From NCBI RefSeq assembly GCF_014638275.1, contig NZ_BMFJ01000004.1, positions 62,001-126,000 of the forward strand: a stretch of 64,000 nucleotides of DNA, written 5' to 3'. Below the pieces are notes generated by a model, which did no database searches, was not told where the DNA came from, and worked only from the letters and a program-made list of their open reading frames with translations. Below are positions 34,625 to 43,233 of the stretch, piece by piece. Position numbers and translations under genes: made by a program. This DNA is from Primorskyibacter flagellatus. Its GTDB lineage: Bacteria; Pseudomonadota; Alphaproteobacteria; Rhodobacterales; Rhodobacteraceae. Positions within the stretch are counted from its first letter, which is position 1, and each line of letters starts with the position of its first letter.

Positions 34625-35410
34625 TTACCGGATCTGGTTGGCGGTGGACATCATCTGGTCGGCGGTTTCGATGGATTTGGAGTTCATCTCGTAGGCGCGC
34701 TGCGCCGAGATCAGGTCGGTGATCTGCTGGATGATGTTGACGTTGGAGTTTTCCAGATAGCCCTGCCGCAGGATGCCGACGGCCGGATCGCCCGGATTGG
34801 CCTGGGTCGCGTCGCCCGAGGCAACGGTGGCGGCCAGCAGGTTGTTGCCAAGCGGCTTCATGCCCGCGTCGTTGATGAAGGTGGCGAGGGAGACCTGGCC
34901 CAGTTCGACCGGGAAGGGATCATTGCCGATATAGGCGGAGACGATCCCGGTTTCGCTGATCTCGATCTGGGTGGTGTCGGCGGGGACGACCACGCCGGGG
35001 TTCACCTCGTAGCCCTGCTGCGTGACGATCTGCCCCTCCGCATTCAGGCGGAAGTTGCCGTCGCGGGTGTAGGAGGTCGTGCCGTCGGGCATGTTGACCA
35101 TGAAGTAGCCGCGCCCCTCGATCGCGAGGTCGGTCTGGTTCTCCGTCTGGAGCAGCCCGCCCTGCGTGTTCAGCCGGTTGGTCCCGGCTGTGCGCACGCC
35201 GAGGCCGATGTCGATGCCGACAGGCAGGTAGGTGCCCTGGGCCGAGGTCGGGGCGCCTTCGCGCTGCTGGTTCTCGTAGAGCAGGTCCTGGAAGGAGGCG
35301 CGCGCCGACTTGAACCCCGTGGTGGAGGCGTTGGCGATGTTGTTCGAGATGACGTCGACGTTGGTCTGCTGCGCCATCATGCCGGTTGCGGCGATGCCAA
35401 GGGCTTTCAT
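34625..35410 (-). CDS. flgG: Flagellar distal rod protein FlgG
   Basis: FlgG forms the distal rod. The 261-residue protein has the N-terminal ATGMMAQQTNVDVISNNIAN motif, the FQDLLYE signature of FlgG and the C-terminal SNVNIIQQITDLISAQRAYEMNSK helix. It follows flgF after 14 bp and precedes flgA in the usual order. Confidence 0.97.
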   Translation of the reverse strand: MKALGIAATGMMAQQTNVDVISNNIANASTTGFKSARASFQDLLYENQQREGAPTSAQGTYLPVGIDIGLGVRTAGTNRLNTQGGLLQTENQTDLAIEGRGYFMVNMPDGTTSYTRDGNFRLNAEGQIVTQQGYEVNPGVVVPADTTQIEISETGIVSAYIGNDPFPVELGQVSLATFINDAGMKPLGNNLLAATVASGDATQANPGDPAVGILRQGYLENSNVNIIQQITDLISAQRAYEMNSKSIETADQMMSTANQIR

Positions 35411-35424
35411 GTCTCTACCTCATC

Positions 35425-36174
35425 CTATCCTGTTGTGCTGCCGAGACGGCGCAGCAGGTCGCGGCGCAGGTCGTCTTCGGTTGTCATCAGCTTGGTGGCC
35501 TGTTCGTAGGCCTTCTGGATCATCATCAGCCGCGTGACCTCGGTGATCGGGGCGACGTTCGACATCTCGATGGAGCCCTGCGCGACCTCCGACCCTTCGG
35601 CGATACGGGCCATGCTGGCCTGTCCCGGCGGCGGCACCAGCATGGAGTTGCCGAGCCGCATGTAGGACTGGATGTCGGGCAGGTCGAAGAGGCCGATCTT
35701 GCCGATGACGCCGTTTTCCTCGGAGGCGATGGTGCCGTCGACGGAGATGATGATCTTGCCGGAGTTCGCGGGGATCTGGATCTCCGTCCCGCTTTCGTCC
35801 AGCAGGCGCGACCCGGCGATGGTGACCAGATAGCCGTCCTTGTCGAGCGCGAGCTGGCCGTCGCGGCCATAGGCGGTCTGACCTTCCGGCGTGGTGTAGG
35901 CGAGGAATGCGTCGCCCTTCACCGCGATGTCGAGCGGGTTGTCGGTCTTGGTCAGCGCGCCCTGCGCCTCGTCCAGGTAAGACCCCTGATCGACGACGAA
36001 GTTGGTGCCCTCACCGACCTCGGCCCCGTCGTCGGGAAAGAGGTAGGAGGAGAAGATCACCCTCTCGGCCTTGAATCCGGCTGTGTTGGCGTTGGCGATG
36101 TTGTTCGCCGTCACGTCGAGGTCGCGCTGCATGGCGCGCGCCAGCGACAAGGCCACATACGTGGTATTGTCCAT
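35425..36174 (-). CDS. flgF: Flagellar proximal rod protein FlgF
   Basis: This 249-residue protein starts at the ATG at 36174 (MDNTTYVALSLARAMQRDL). The rod signature VTANNIANANTAGFKAER and the C-terminal EVTRLMMIQKAYEQ are present. First gene of flgF-flgG-flgA-flgH; the open frame upstream of this ATG is not coding. The 111-bp gap to the divergent 36286 gene holds three TTCTTG/CAAGAA elements. Confidence 0.95.
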   Translation of the reverse strand: MDNTTYVALSLARAMQRDLDVTANNIANANTAGFKAERVIFSSYLFPDDGAEVGEGTNFVVDQGSYLDEAQGALTKTDNPLDIAVKGDAFLAYTTPEGQTAYGRDGQLALDKDGYLVTIAGSRLLDESGTEIQIPANSGKIIISVDGTIASEENGVIGKIGLFDLPDIQSYMRLGNSMLVPPPGQASMARIAEGSEVAQGSIEMSNVAPITEVTRLMMIQKAYEQATKLMTTEDDLRRDLLRRLGSTTG

Positions 36175-36220
36175 CTCTGTGGTCCTCTGCCCGGTCCCAG
36201 ATCGCCGCCTATCCATTTTC

Positions 36221-36275
36221 TTTTCTTGCGGAAGCGGCGTTTTTCTTGGAAAGATAGAAGCACCTCCAAGAACAG
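36221..36275. promoter_or_regulatory. TTCTTG/CAAGAA elements in the flgF divergent region
   Basis: TTTTCTTG occurs at 36221 and 36241 (20-bp period), and CAAGAACAG at 36267-36275. The last two make an inverted pair TTCTTGG-N16-CCAAGAA. They are variants of the shared flagellar element. Confidence 0.4.
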
Positions 36276-36285
36276 AAGTCAATAA

Positions 36286-38172
36286 TTGCGCCGTTCTCTT
36301 TGCATATCCTTTTCCCTGATCTGCACAGTTCTTGCCGATCCGGGTCTTGCAGAGACCCCGCCGGAGCCGGCGCAGGGCACCGCCCCCCCCATGACCATAC
36401 AGGAGCAAATGGCGCATCTGGCCCCGCCGGTCATGGACTGGACGGTGCCGGCGCAGATGCTCTACCAGCCGCAGAAGCCCGACCGGGACTATGTCGAGCA
36501 GCGGCAGGCGATCACGGAGGGGCTGGCGGTGGCGCTTGGCCGGCCTTCGGCCCAGTGGGGCATGAGCGCGGCGACGTCCGACGCGCTGCTGATGCTGGCG
36601 CGGCTGCACTACCAGTATGGCATGGCGCCGGAGGGGCTTTCGGTGCTTCAGGGGCTGGACGCGGCGAACCTGTCGGAAACCCAGTCCCTGCGCCGCGCCA
36701 CGCTGGAACTGGCGCTTGGCATCGTCGACCCGCGCGGGACCCCGCTGACGGCGGCGGCGCAGGCGATGCTGGAACAGGGCTACGCGGAATGGCCCGACCA
36801 GATGGTGTTCGTCGCGCTGAAGGCGGTGCAGGAGCGGCGGTTCACCGACAGCGCGGACCTGCTTGGCGTGGTGCGGGACAAGCTGAGCCGCCTGCCCTCG
36901 GGCTATCAGGCGGTGGTGCTGCCCGGTCTGCTGGAGGCGGCGATCGCGACGGAGCAGTGGCGCATCGCCCGTGATTTCGCGCTGGAGTTCCGCAAGCATC
37001 CCGGCATGGCGCAGGGCAGCGCCTTTCGCTACCTGCTTGGCCGGGCGGCGGAAGCGGGGCACGACATCCTGGCGGCCTTCGACAGCTATGCGCTCGCCGG
37101 GGAACAAAACGACCTTTTCGGGCATCGGGCACGCATGGCCATCGTGTCGCTTGGGCTCGCCAACAATCTGCTGACCATTCCCGAGGCGCGCGACCTGCTG
37201 GCGCGGGAAAGCAACCTGTGGCGCGGGGACGATTACGCGCTAGCCGTGCTGACCGACCTTGCCGCGCTGGATCAGGCGAGCGGCGACCGGGTGGCGGCCA
37301 TTCACACCTACGGCACCATCATCGACCGGTTCCCCGCCGCGCCGGAGGCCGGTCTGTCCCGCCAGAAGGCCCGTGCCCTGATCGCCGAGGTCTATGAGGA
37401 GGGCGCGACGGGCAAGATGCCGCTGTCCGATTTCCTGACCGCGCATCGCACCATCGCCCCCGACTTCCGGTTCGAACCCGGCTTCGACGCGCAGTCGGAG
37501 CGGTTCGCCAACCGTTTCCTTGCCGTCGGGTCCACGCTGGTGGCGGCGCAGGAATACGAGGCGGTGCACGATCATCTTGCCGTGGCGCGCGACCTCGGGC
37601 TGGCGGAGGTCGACGATCAGCGGCTGGACGAGCTGCGCCTGAAACAGGCCCGCGCGCTGTCCATGGGCGGGCAGATGGACGTGGCGCTGTCGGTCCTGCG
37701 AGAGCCGCTGCTGTCGGCCGATCCGGAACTGGACAACCAGCGCTCGCAGCTTCTGGCGCGGCTGTACAGCGAAACCGGGCAGACCGCGGCGGTGCTTGAG
37801 ACGCAGATCGCCGACCCGAGCCTGTCCTTCCTGCGCATCAAGGCCAAGGCGCATTTCGACCGGGCCGACTGGGCCGAGGCGCAGGCGACCTATCAGCAGA
37901 TGTGGGACCTGATCGGCAACGAGCTTCCGATGGAGGACGCGATCCCGCTGCTGCTGTCGGCCTATCGAAACTCCGACCTCTCCACCACCGTCGCGCTGTC
38001 GAAGGCCTTCCCCGACCTGACGGAGATCCCGCAGTGGACCGCCATCGCCGAGGGGCTGGTCGACCCGGCGGCAGAGCTGTGGCCGCTGCGGCAGGACACG
38101 GCCAAGTTGCGGATCAATTCCGCGTCCGAAGCCATGGATAATGTCGGAACCGTGGTGCCGGGCACGAACTGA
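36286..38172 (+). CDS. Periplasmic helical-repeat protein of the flagellar cluster
   Basis: This 628-residue protein has a signal-peptide-like N-terminus from a TTG start (LCISFSLICTVLADPGLAET), then about 560 residues of TPR/SEL-like helical repeats without other motifs. Position beside flgF and flgE, export and size recall the periplasmic motility protein MotC of rhizobia, which works with MotE, and a MotE-like gene is present at 56795. This is context-based; sequence likeness to MotC cannot be judged by eye. A later start would remove the signal peptide. Confidence 0.55.
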   Translation: MRRSLCISFSLICTVLADPGLAETPPEPAQGTAPPMTIQEQMAHLAPPVMDWTVPAQMLYQPQKPDRDYVEQRQAITEGLAVALGRPSAQWGMSAATSDALLMLARLHYQYGMAPEGLSVLQGLDAANLSETQSLRRATLELALGIVDPRGTPLTAAAQAMLEQGYAEWPDQMVFVALKAVQERRFTDSADLLGVVRDKLSRLPSGYQAVVLPGLLEAAIATEQWRIARDFALEFRKHPGMAQGSAFRYLLGRAAEAGHDILAAFDSYALAGEQNDLFGHRARMAIVSLGLANNLLTIPEARDLLARESNLWRGDDYALAVLTDLAALDQASGDRVAAIHTYGTIIDRFPAAPEAGLSRQKARALIAEVYEEGATGKMPLSDFLTAHRTIAPDFRFEPGFDAQSERFANRFLAVGSTLVAAQEYEAVHDHLAVARDLGLAEVDDQRLDELRLKQARALSMGGQMDVALSVLREPLLSADPELDNQRSQLLARLYSETGQTAAVLETQIADPSLSFLRIKAKAHFDRADWAEAQATYQQMWDLIGNELPMEDAIPLLLSAYRNSDLSTTVALSKAFPDLTEIPQWTAIAEGLVDPAAELWPLRQDTAKLRINSASEAMDNVGTVVPGTN

Positions 38173-38216
38173 GCCAACGATAAAAGGCCCGTCGCGAAGA
38201 ATAGCGATAGAACCGT

Positions 38217-38234
38217 CAAGATGGGGCCAAGATG
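38217..38234. promoter_or_regulatory. CAAGATG direct repeat upstream of flgE
   Basis: CAAGATG occurs at 38217 and 38228, an 11-bp period, with GAAGAATAG at 38196-38204 just upstream. These lie in the 168-bp gap before flgE and resemble the other tandem CAAG elements. Confidence 0.4.
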
Positions 38235-38340
38235 TCACGCCCCTGCAAAATTCGTAATTCTTTAACTCTGCTGAAAAGTCCCGCGCGTAGATTGGTGGTG
38301 AGGCAAAACCAAAACCCACCAAAAAAAACCGGGGGCAATA

Positions 38341-39651
38341 ATGAGCATATCACAGGCAATGATGTCTGGAGTCAGCGGTCTTATGGCCAACTCCAAGGCA
38401 GTGTCGCGGATTTCCTACAACATCGCGAACTCCGACACCTACGGCTTCCGCCGCAGCTTCGCGCAGATGCTGACGGCCGGGTCGACGATCCCGACCGCGG
38501 GCGCACAGGCGTCGGGCGTGCGGGCCGAGGTCACGCATCAGAACACCAAGGACGGCACGCAGCTGGCGACCACCAGTGCGACCAACCTCGCGATTTCCGG
38601 CAACGGCTTCTTCGCGGTGACGCGCGGAGTGAACTCCGGCGACGGCGAACCGCAGCACTTCCTGACCCGCGCGGGCGACTTCCAGCCCGACAGCATGGGC
38701 TACCTGCGTAACGCAGCGGGGCTTTACCTGGCCGGGTTCCCCTATGACGAGACCGGGTCGCTTGGCGTGATCGACCGCAACCAGTTCTCGGGTCTTGAAA
38801 CGGTGCGCATCGCCGAGATGTCCATCGCCGGCAACCCGACCACGGCGATGACCCTGTCCGGCAACCTGCCTTCGCAGGAAACCGGGGTGGCGACGCCGGG
38901 CGATCCGTTCGTGTCCTCCATCGAATACTTCACCGCGCTCGGCGCGGCGGAGCGGCTGCAGTTCTCGTGGCAGCCGACCTCGACCGCAAACGAATGGACG
39001 CTGAACGTCACGGACGCCGAGGGCGCGACCTACGGGTCGCTCACCGCGACCTTCAACGACAGTGGCCCGATGGCCGGGTCGATCAACAGCTATTCCGGCG
39101 TGACCTCGACCGCGACGGCCCCGGCGGCCTTTGCCTTCGACACGACGACCGGGCAGGCGACGATCACGATCAACAACGGCACCACGCCCCAGACCATCAC
39201 CGTCGACATGGGTGCGCCGGGATCGTTCAGCGGGCTCAACCAGTTCGCGGGCGACTACATCCCGCTGGTCGGCAATGCGGACGGCACGCAGTCCGGGTCG
39301 CTGGCACGGGCCGAGATCAGCGCGAACGGCACCGTCTACGGCATCTTCGACAACGGGATGCGCCGAGCGCTCTATCAGATCCCGCTGGCCACGGTGCCGA
39401 ACCCGAACGGGCTGCTCACGGCGGACAACTCCATCTTCCTCGTCGGAGAGGACTCCGGCGCCTTCACCCTGGCGCAGGCAGGCACGGGTGTCGCGGGCGA
39501 GATCACCGGCGGAGCCATCGAAAGCTCCAACGTCGACATCGCCGAGGAACTGACCGAACTGATCCAGAAACAGCGCGCCTTCTCGTCCAACGCCAAGATC
39601 ATCACGACGGCGGACGAGATGCTGGACGAAACCGTCCGCCTGAAACGCTGA
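38341..39651 (+). CDS. flgE: Flagellar hook protein FlgE
   Basis: FlgE is the hook subunit. The 436-residue protein has the N-terminal hook motif (GVSGLMANSKAVSRISYNIANSDTYGFRR split over the first 40 residues), a variable Thr/Ser-rich middle, and the C-terminal SSNVDIAEELTELIQKQRAFSSNAKII. It starts the flgE-flgK-flgL operon, with 63 bp to flgK. Confidence 0.95.
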   Translation: MSISQAMMSGVSGLMANSKAVSRISYNIANSDTYGFRRSFAQMLTAGSTIPTAGAQASGVRAEVTHQNTKDGTQLATTSATNLAISGNGFFAVTRGVNSGDGEPQHFLTRAGDFQPDSMGYLRNAAGLYLAGFPYDETGSLGVIDRNQFSGLETVRIAEMSIAGNPTTAMTLSGNLPSQETGVATPGDPFVSSIEYFTALGAAERLQFSWQPTSTANEWTLNVTDAEGATYGSLTATFNDSGPMAGSINSYSGVTSTATAPAAFAFDTTTGQATITINNGTTPQTITVDMGAPGSFSGLNQFAGDYIPLVGNADGTQSGSLARAEISANGTVYGIFDNGMRRALYQIPLATVPNPNGLLTADNSIFLVGEDSGAFTLAQAGTGVAGEITGGAIESSNVDIAEELTELIQKQRAFSSNAKIITTADEMLDETVRLKR

Positions 39652-39714
39652 ACCTGACCGTCCCGCGCCGGGCTGATCCGGCGCGGGGCAGCCGATCCCA
39701 GGGGCAAGAGCACC

Positions 39715-41127
39715 ATGAGCATCATCTCCGCGATCCTCTCAAGCCGGTCCGGCCTTCTGGCCAATTCCGCCAAGGCGGAAATCGTGTCCGGGAACATCGC
39801 CAACTCCCAGAACGAGAACTACTCGCGACGGGCCCTGCTGACCGCTTCGGCCGTTGGCGGCGGGGTCAACGTGATGGGGATCAACCGGGCCATGGACTAC
39901 ACCATGGACGGGCTCTACCGCACGGAATCCGCCTATGCGGCGAAACAGACGGCGATTGCATCGGCCCTGTCGGTCTATTCCGCGCAGCTTGGCGCCATCG
40001 ACAGCGAGTCCAGCCTGCCGAACCTGATGTCCAAGTTCCAGAACCAGCTTGGCCTGATGTCGAACGATCCGGGCGATTCAAGCCTGCAACAGGAGGTGCT
40101 GCTGGCCGCGAAGGCGCTCACCGCCTCCCTGCGCAGCGCGAATTCGGCCCTGGCCCAGGTGTCCAAGACCGCGCTGAAGGGCGTGGAGACGGATCTCGAG
40201 ACCGCCAATGCGGCGATGAAGGAAATCGCCCGCATCAACGCCGACATCGGCAAGTCCGTGCCGGGAAGCGCGACCTATGCCAACCTGCAGGACCGCCGTG
40301 CCGCGGAGCTGGACAAGCTGGGGCAGGTCATCCAGATCGAGGTGCGCTATGACGGCGACGGGCGGGCCAACGTGCATTCCGCCGGAGGCCAGCCGCTGGT
40401 CATCGCCGGGCTGGTCAACGAGCTGAGCTTCGACCGCTCCACCGGCACGCTGATGTCCGGGACCGACGACATCACGCCGGGCAGCGCCGGGCGGCGTGGT
40501 GCGGATCAGGGTTCGCTTGCCGGCTATATCGAACTTCTGAACACCACCGTGCCGCAGCAGCAGCTGGAACTGGACGAGATCGCCCGCGCCCTGATCGAGG
40601 GGTTCGAGGGATCCGATGCCAGCCTTACCCCCGGCCAGGCCGGCCTGTTCACCGACAACGGCTCTGCCCTGTCGGCGACCTACGCCACCGGCCTCGCGGG
40701 CCGGATCAGGGTGAACGCCGCCGCCGATCCGGGGCAGGGCGGGGACCTGACGCTGATCCGGGACGGGCTTGGCGCGGTGACGCCCGGCGCGACCTCGGAC
40801 AACACGCAGGTTCTGGCCTTCCTGAACTTCTTCTCCTCCTCCGTCGCCTTCGATCCGCAGGCGGGGCAGGGGACCAGCACCACGATGATGGATTTCACCA
40901 ACGGCATCATCGCGCAGCAGCATGCGCGGCGGGTGGCGTCGGAATCCTCTCTCTCTGCCTATACCGCCAGCGCCGAGACCTACCGGGCGGCGCGGCTCAA
41001 CGCCAACGGCGTGAACATCGACACGGAACTGCAGAACCTTCAGCTGGTGGAACAGGCCTACAACGCCAATTCCCAGGCCCTGAAGATCGCGACCGAGATG
41101 ATCGACACGCTTCTGAACCTCGTCTGA
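39715..41127 (+). CDS. flgK: Hook-filament junction protein FlgK
   Basis: This 470-residue protein has an N-terminal rod/hook-type motif (KAEIVSGNIANSQNENYSRR), coiled-coil segments (about 100-200) and the C-terminal VNIDTELQNLQLVEQAYNANSQ motif characteristic of FlgK. It joins hook to FlgL. 12 bp separate it from flgL. Confidence 0.95.
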   Translation: MSIISAILSSRSGLLANSAKAEIVSGNIANSQNENYSRRALLTASAVGGGVNVMGINRAMDYTMDGLYRTESAYAAKQTAIASALSVYSAQLGAIDSESSLPNLMSKFQNQLGLMSNDPGDSSLQQEVLLAAKALTASLRSANSALAQVSKTALKGVETDLETANAAMKEIARINADIGKSVPGSATYANLQDRRAAELDKLGQVIQIEVRYDGDGRANVHSAGGQPLVIAGLVNELSFDRSTGTLMSGTDDITPGSAGRRGADQGSLAGYIELLNTTVPQQQLELDEIARALIEGFEGSDASLTPGQAGLFTDNGSALSATYATGLAGRIRVNAAADPGQGGDLTLIRDGLGAVTPGATSDNTQVLAFLNFFSSSVAFDPQAGQGTSTTMMDFTNGIIAQQHARRVASESSLSAYTASAETYRAARLNANGVNIDTELQNLQLVEQAYNANSQALKIATEMIDTLLNLV

Positions 41128-41139
41128 AGGGCCTGACAC

Positions 41140-42216
41140 ATGATTTCCTACGTCCAGACGGTTTCCACCCTGCAAAGCCTGCTGACACGGCAGCGCACCA
41201 CGACCGACATGACCAAGCTCATGCTGCAGGCGGAGGTCGAGGTTTCCACCGGTCGCCACGCGGATCCCTATGCCGCGCTCGGGTCACGCTCGATCGAGGC
41301 GATGAGCACGCGCGCCGCCTATGAGCGCACGCTCGGCCGGATCGAGTCGAACACCCTGCTGCAGAACCGGCTGGACCTGATGGCGACCTCCCTGTCGAAC
41401 GTCCGCGAGGCCGCGCAAGAGGTTCTGACCATGGCGATGACGAACCAGGACCCGAGCTCGGCCAGCCCGCAGTACATGAAGGATCTGGCGCGTGACGCCT
41501 ATGACACGATCGCCTCCTTTCTGAATGCGGGTTATAACGGCAAATCCCTGTTCGGCGGCGTGGCGAGCGACAAGACCCCGGTGAATACCTGGGGCAAGGC
41601 GAACGGCACCACCGGCTACAGCCCGGCGGACGTGATGGCCGGCATCGTCGGCGGCGGGATCACCGATGCTGCGGATGCGGCGGCCAAGCTGGCGCAAGTC
41701 GACGCGGTCTTCAACGGCACGCCCGGCGATCCGGCCACGGCCTATGAACAGACGTTCTACAGCGGCTCGCCCCTGATGACCGGCGCGACGCCGACCCCGC
41801 GACTGAACGCCCAGATCGATGATAATTTCGAGATCAACTATGGTGTGCAGGCCAACGACCAGGGTTTCCGTGACCTGATGCGGGGTCTCGCGATGATCGC
41901 GAGCGGTGACCCGGCGACGATTTCCGATCCCGATGCCTACAAGGCCTGGGTCGGCGCGGCGACCAAGGCGCTGAGCTCGGGCGTGTCTGCGGTGCTGTCG
42001 GCGGAAAGCCGGACGGGCAGCATGCAGAAGCAGGTGGAGGACGCGACCACGCGGCTGTCGGCCAAGCGCGACGTCTATTCGCTGCACATTTCGGACCTGG
42101 AGTCGGTCGATCCCTACGTGGCGGCGACCAAGCTGACTTCGGTCGAAACGCAACTGCAGGCGAGCTATGCCGTCACCGCACGGCTGGCGCAGCTGTCGTT
42201 CCTGAACTTCATGTAA
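41140..42216 (+). CDS. flgL: Hook-filament junction protein FlgL
   Basis: This 358-residue flagellin-related protein has an N-terminal helix region (QTVSTLQSLLTRQRTTTDM) and a C-terminal flagellin-like domain (LESVDPYVAATKLTSVETQLQASYAVTARLAQLSFLNFM, in pieces). It connects FlgK to the filament. Followed by a perfect hairpin at 42228-42258. Confidence 0.92.
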   Translation: MISYVQTVSTLQSLLTRQRTTTDMTKLMLQAEVEVSTGRHADPYAALGSRSIEAMSTRAAYERTLGRIESNTLLQNRLDLMATSLSNVREAAQEVLTMAMTNQDPSSASPQYMKDLARDAYDTIASFLNAGYNGKSLFGGVASDKTPVNTWGKANGTTGYSPADVMAGIVGGGITDAADAAAKLAQVDAVFNGTPGDPATAYEQTFYSGSPLMTGATPTPRLNAQIDDNFEINYGVQANDQGFRDLMRGLAMIASGDPATISDPDAYKAWVGAATKALSSGVSAVLSAESRTGSMQKQVEDATTRLSAKRDVYSLHISDLESVDPYVAATKLTSVETQLQASYAVTARLAQLSFLNFM

Positions 42217-42227
42217 TGTCTTTGCTG

Positions 42228-42258
42228 CGTGATCCTCGGGATAGACCGGAGGATCACG
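42228..42258. other. Stem-loop between convergent flgL and the FtcR-like gene
   Basis: CGTGATCCTC (42228-42237) pairs perfectly with GAGGATCACG (42249-42258), loop of 11 nt. There is no T-run on either strand, so it is a stabilising or bidirectional stop structure rather than a classical terminator. Confidence 0.6.
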
Positions 42259-42336
42259 TGCTGCACAGCGTGCGGGCAGGGGAGAGATCCCCGGATCGGG
42301 TCCGAGGATGACGTCGATCTTGCGGATCGGGGGGTG

Positions 42337-43062
42337 TCACATCCCGCCGGCGCGGGCCATCGGGGCGGCGGCGACTTCGGGGGCGGGGGCGAACTTGTAG
42401 CCGCGCCCGTGCACCGTTTCGATGTAGTTGTGACCGGACTCCGCGGACTGGTCGATCTTCTTGCGGATCTTGCAGATGTAGACGTCGATCACCTTGTCGA
42501 AAGGCTGTTCCTCGGACATGCCGTAGACCGCGTCATAGATCGCGCCCTTGGACACGACCCGGCCCGCGTTCAGCACGAGCTGCTGGAAAATCGCGTGTTC
42601 GCGGCGCGACAGCTTGACCACCTGGCCCGAGATCTCGGGGTCGCGGCCGTCGAAATAGGCGGTGACCTCTCCGACCTGGACGCTTTCGGCGGCGTGACCG
42701 TGAGAGCGGCGGGTGATGGAGTTGATGCGGGACTTGAGCTCGACCGATTTCACCGGGATCACGATGTCGTCGTCGGCGCCCGCGTCCAGTGCGGCAGCGG
42801 TATCCCGGGAGTTGCGGAAGTCACGCATCACCAGCACCGGGTTGGAGCATCCGGCGGCCCGGAGCGCGGCGATCTGGTCCAGCAGGTCGGGGTTCTCCGC
42901 CAGCAGGAAGGGCCGGTCCTCGTGCCCTCCGCGGTTCAGCAACCCAAGTTCGCCGCGGAAGAAGTTGGCCTGGATCGGCACCGGCTTCATCCGCGCGGAG
43001 CGGAGTTCGGCCATGAGTCCATTCAGACGATCCGCGCGCGGCTCGTAAAGATATATATGCAT
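42337..43062 (-). CDS. FtcR/CtrA-like flagellar response regulator with atypical receiver
   Basis: This 241-residue protein starts at ATG 43062 behind GGGGAG. The C-terminal half is an OmpR-type winged helix (LSRREHAIFQQLVLNAGRVVSK; IDVYICKIRKKI; ETVHGRGYKF). The link region AYFDGRDPEISGQ parallels Brucella FtcR (YLDGRDPEVDGE), the master regulator of its flagellar genes. In the receiver half the usual phospho-acceptor strand reads FLLAENPD, with no Asp at the expected place, while the C-terminal switch Lys (PVK) remains. It may act without phosphorylation. It is divergent from flgI and is the best candidate reader of the CAAGAATA elements. Confidence 0.8.
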   Translation of the reverse strand: MHIYLYEPRADRLNGLMAELRSARMKPVPIQANFFRGELGLLNRGGHEDRPFLLAENPDLLDQIAALRAAGCSNPVLVMRDFRNSRDTAAALDAGADDDIVIPVKSVELKSRINSITRRSHGHAAESVQVGEVTAYFDGRDPEISGQVVKLSRREHAIFQQLVLNAGRVVSKGAIYDAVYGMSEEQPFDKVIDVYICKIRKKIDQSAESGHNYIETVHGRGYKFAPAPEVAAAPMARAGGM

Positions 43063-43176
43063 GCTGCTCCCCGATCCTTGTTTTTTGATGATCGGCCTCT
43101 GATTTTTCATGTATCTTAGAAACACAGTGGCGTGATGGTCAAGCAATTCCGTGCCGCGCACTTACACTGTTGCAAT

Positions 43177-43185
43177 CTATTCTTG
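43177..43185. promoter_or_regulatory. CTATTCTTG element between the FtcR-like gene and flgI
   Basis: CTATTCTTG is the exact reverse complement of CAAGAATAG found at 21997 and 54837. It lies in the 171-bp divergent gap, 49 bp before the flgI ATG, and could serve either gene, including autoregulation of the FtcR-like gene. Confidence 0.5.
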
Positions 43186-43233
43186 AGTTTGTGACCGACT
43201 TGCGGCAATAATCCTTGCAACAAAACATAAAGA

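Noticed and set aside
42228..42258. Hairpin after flgL as a rho-independent terminator
   Set aside because: Perfect 10-bp stem but no T-tract on either strand; kept only as a stem-loop.
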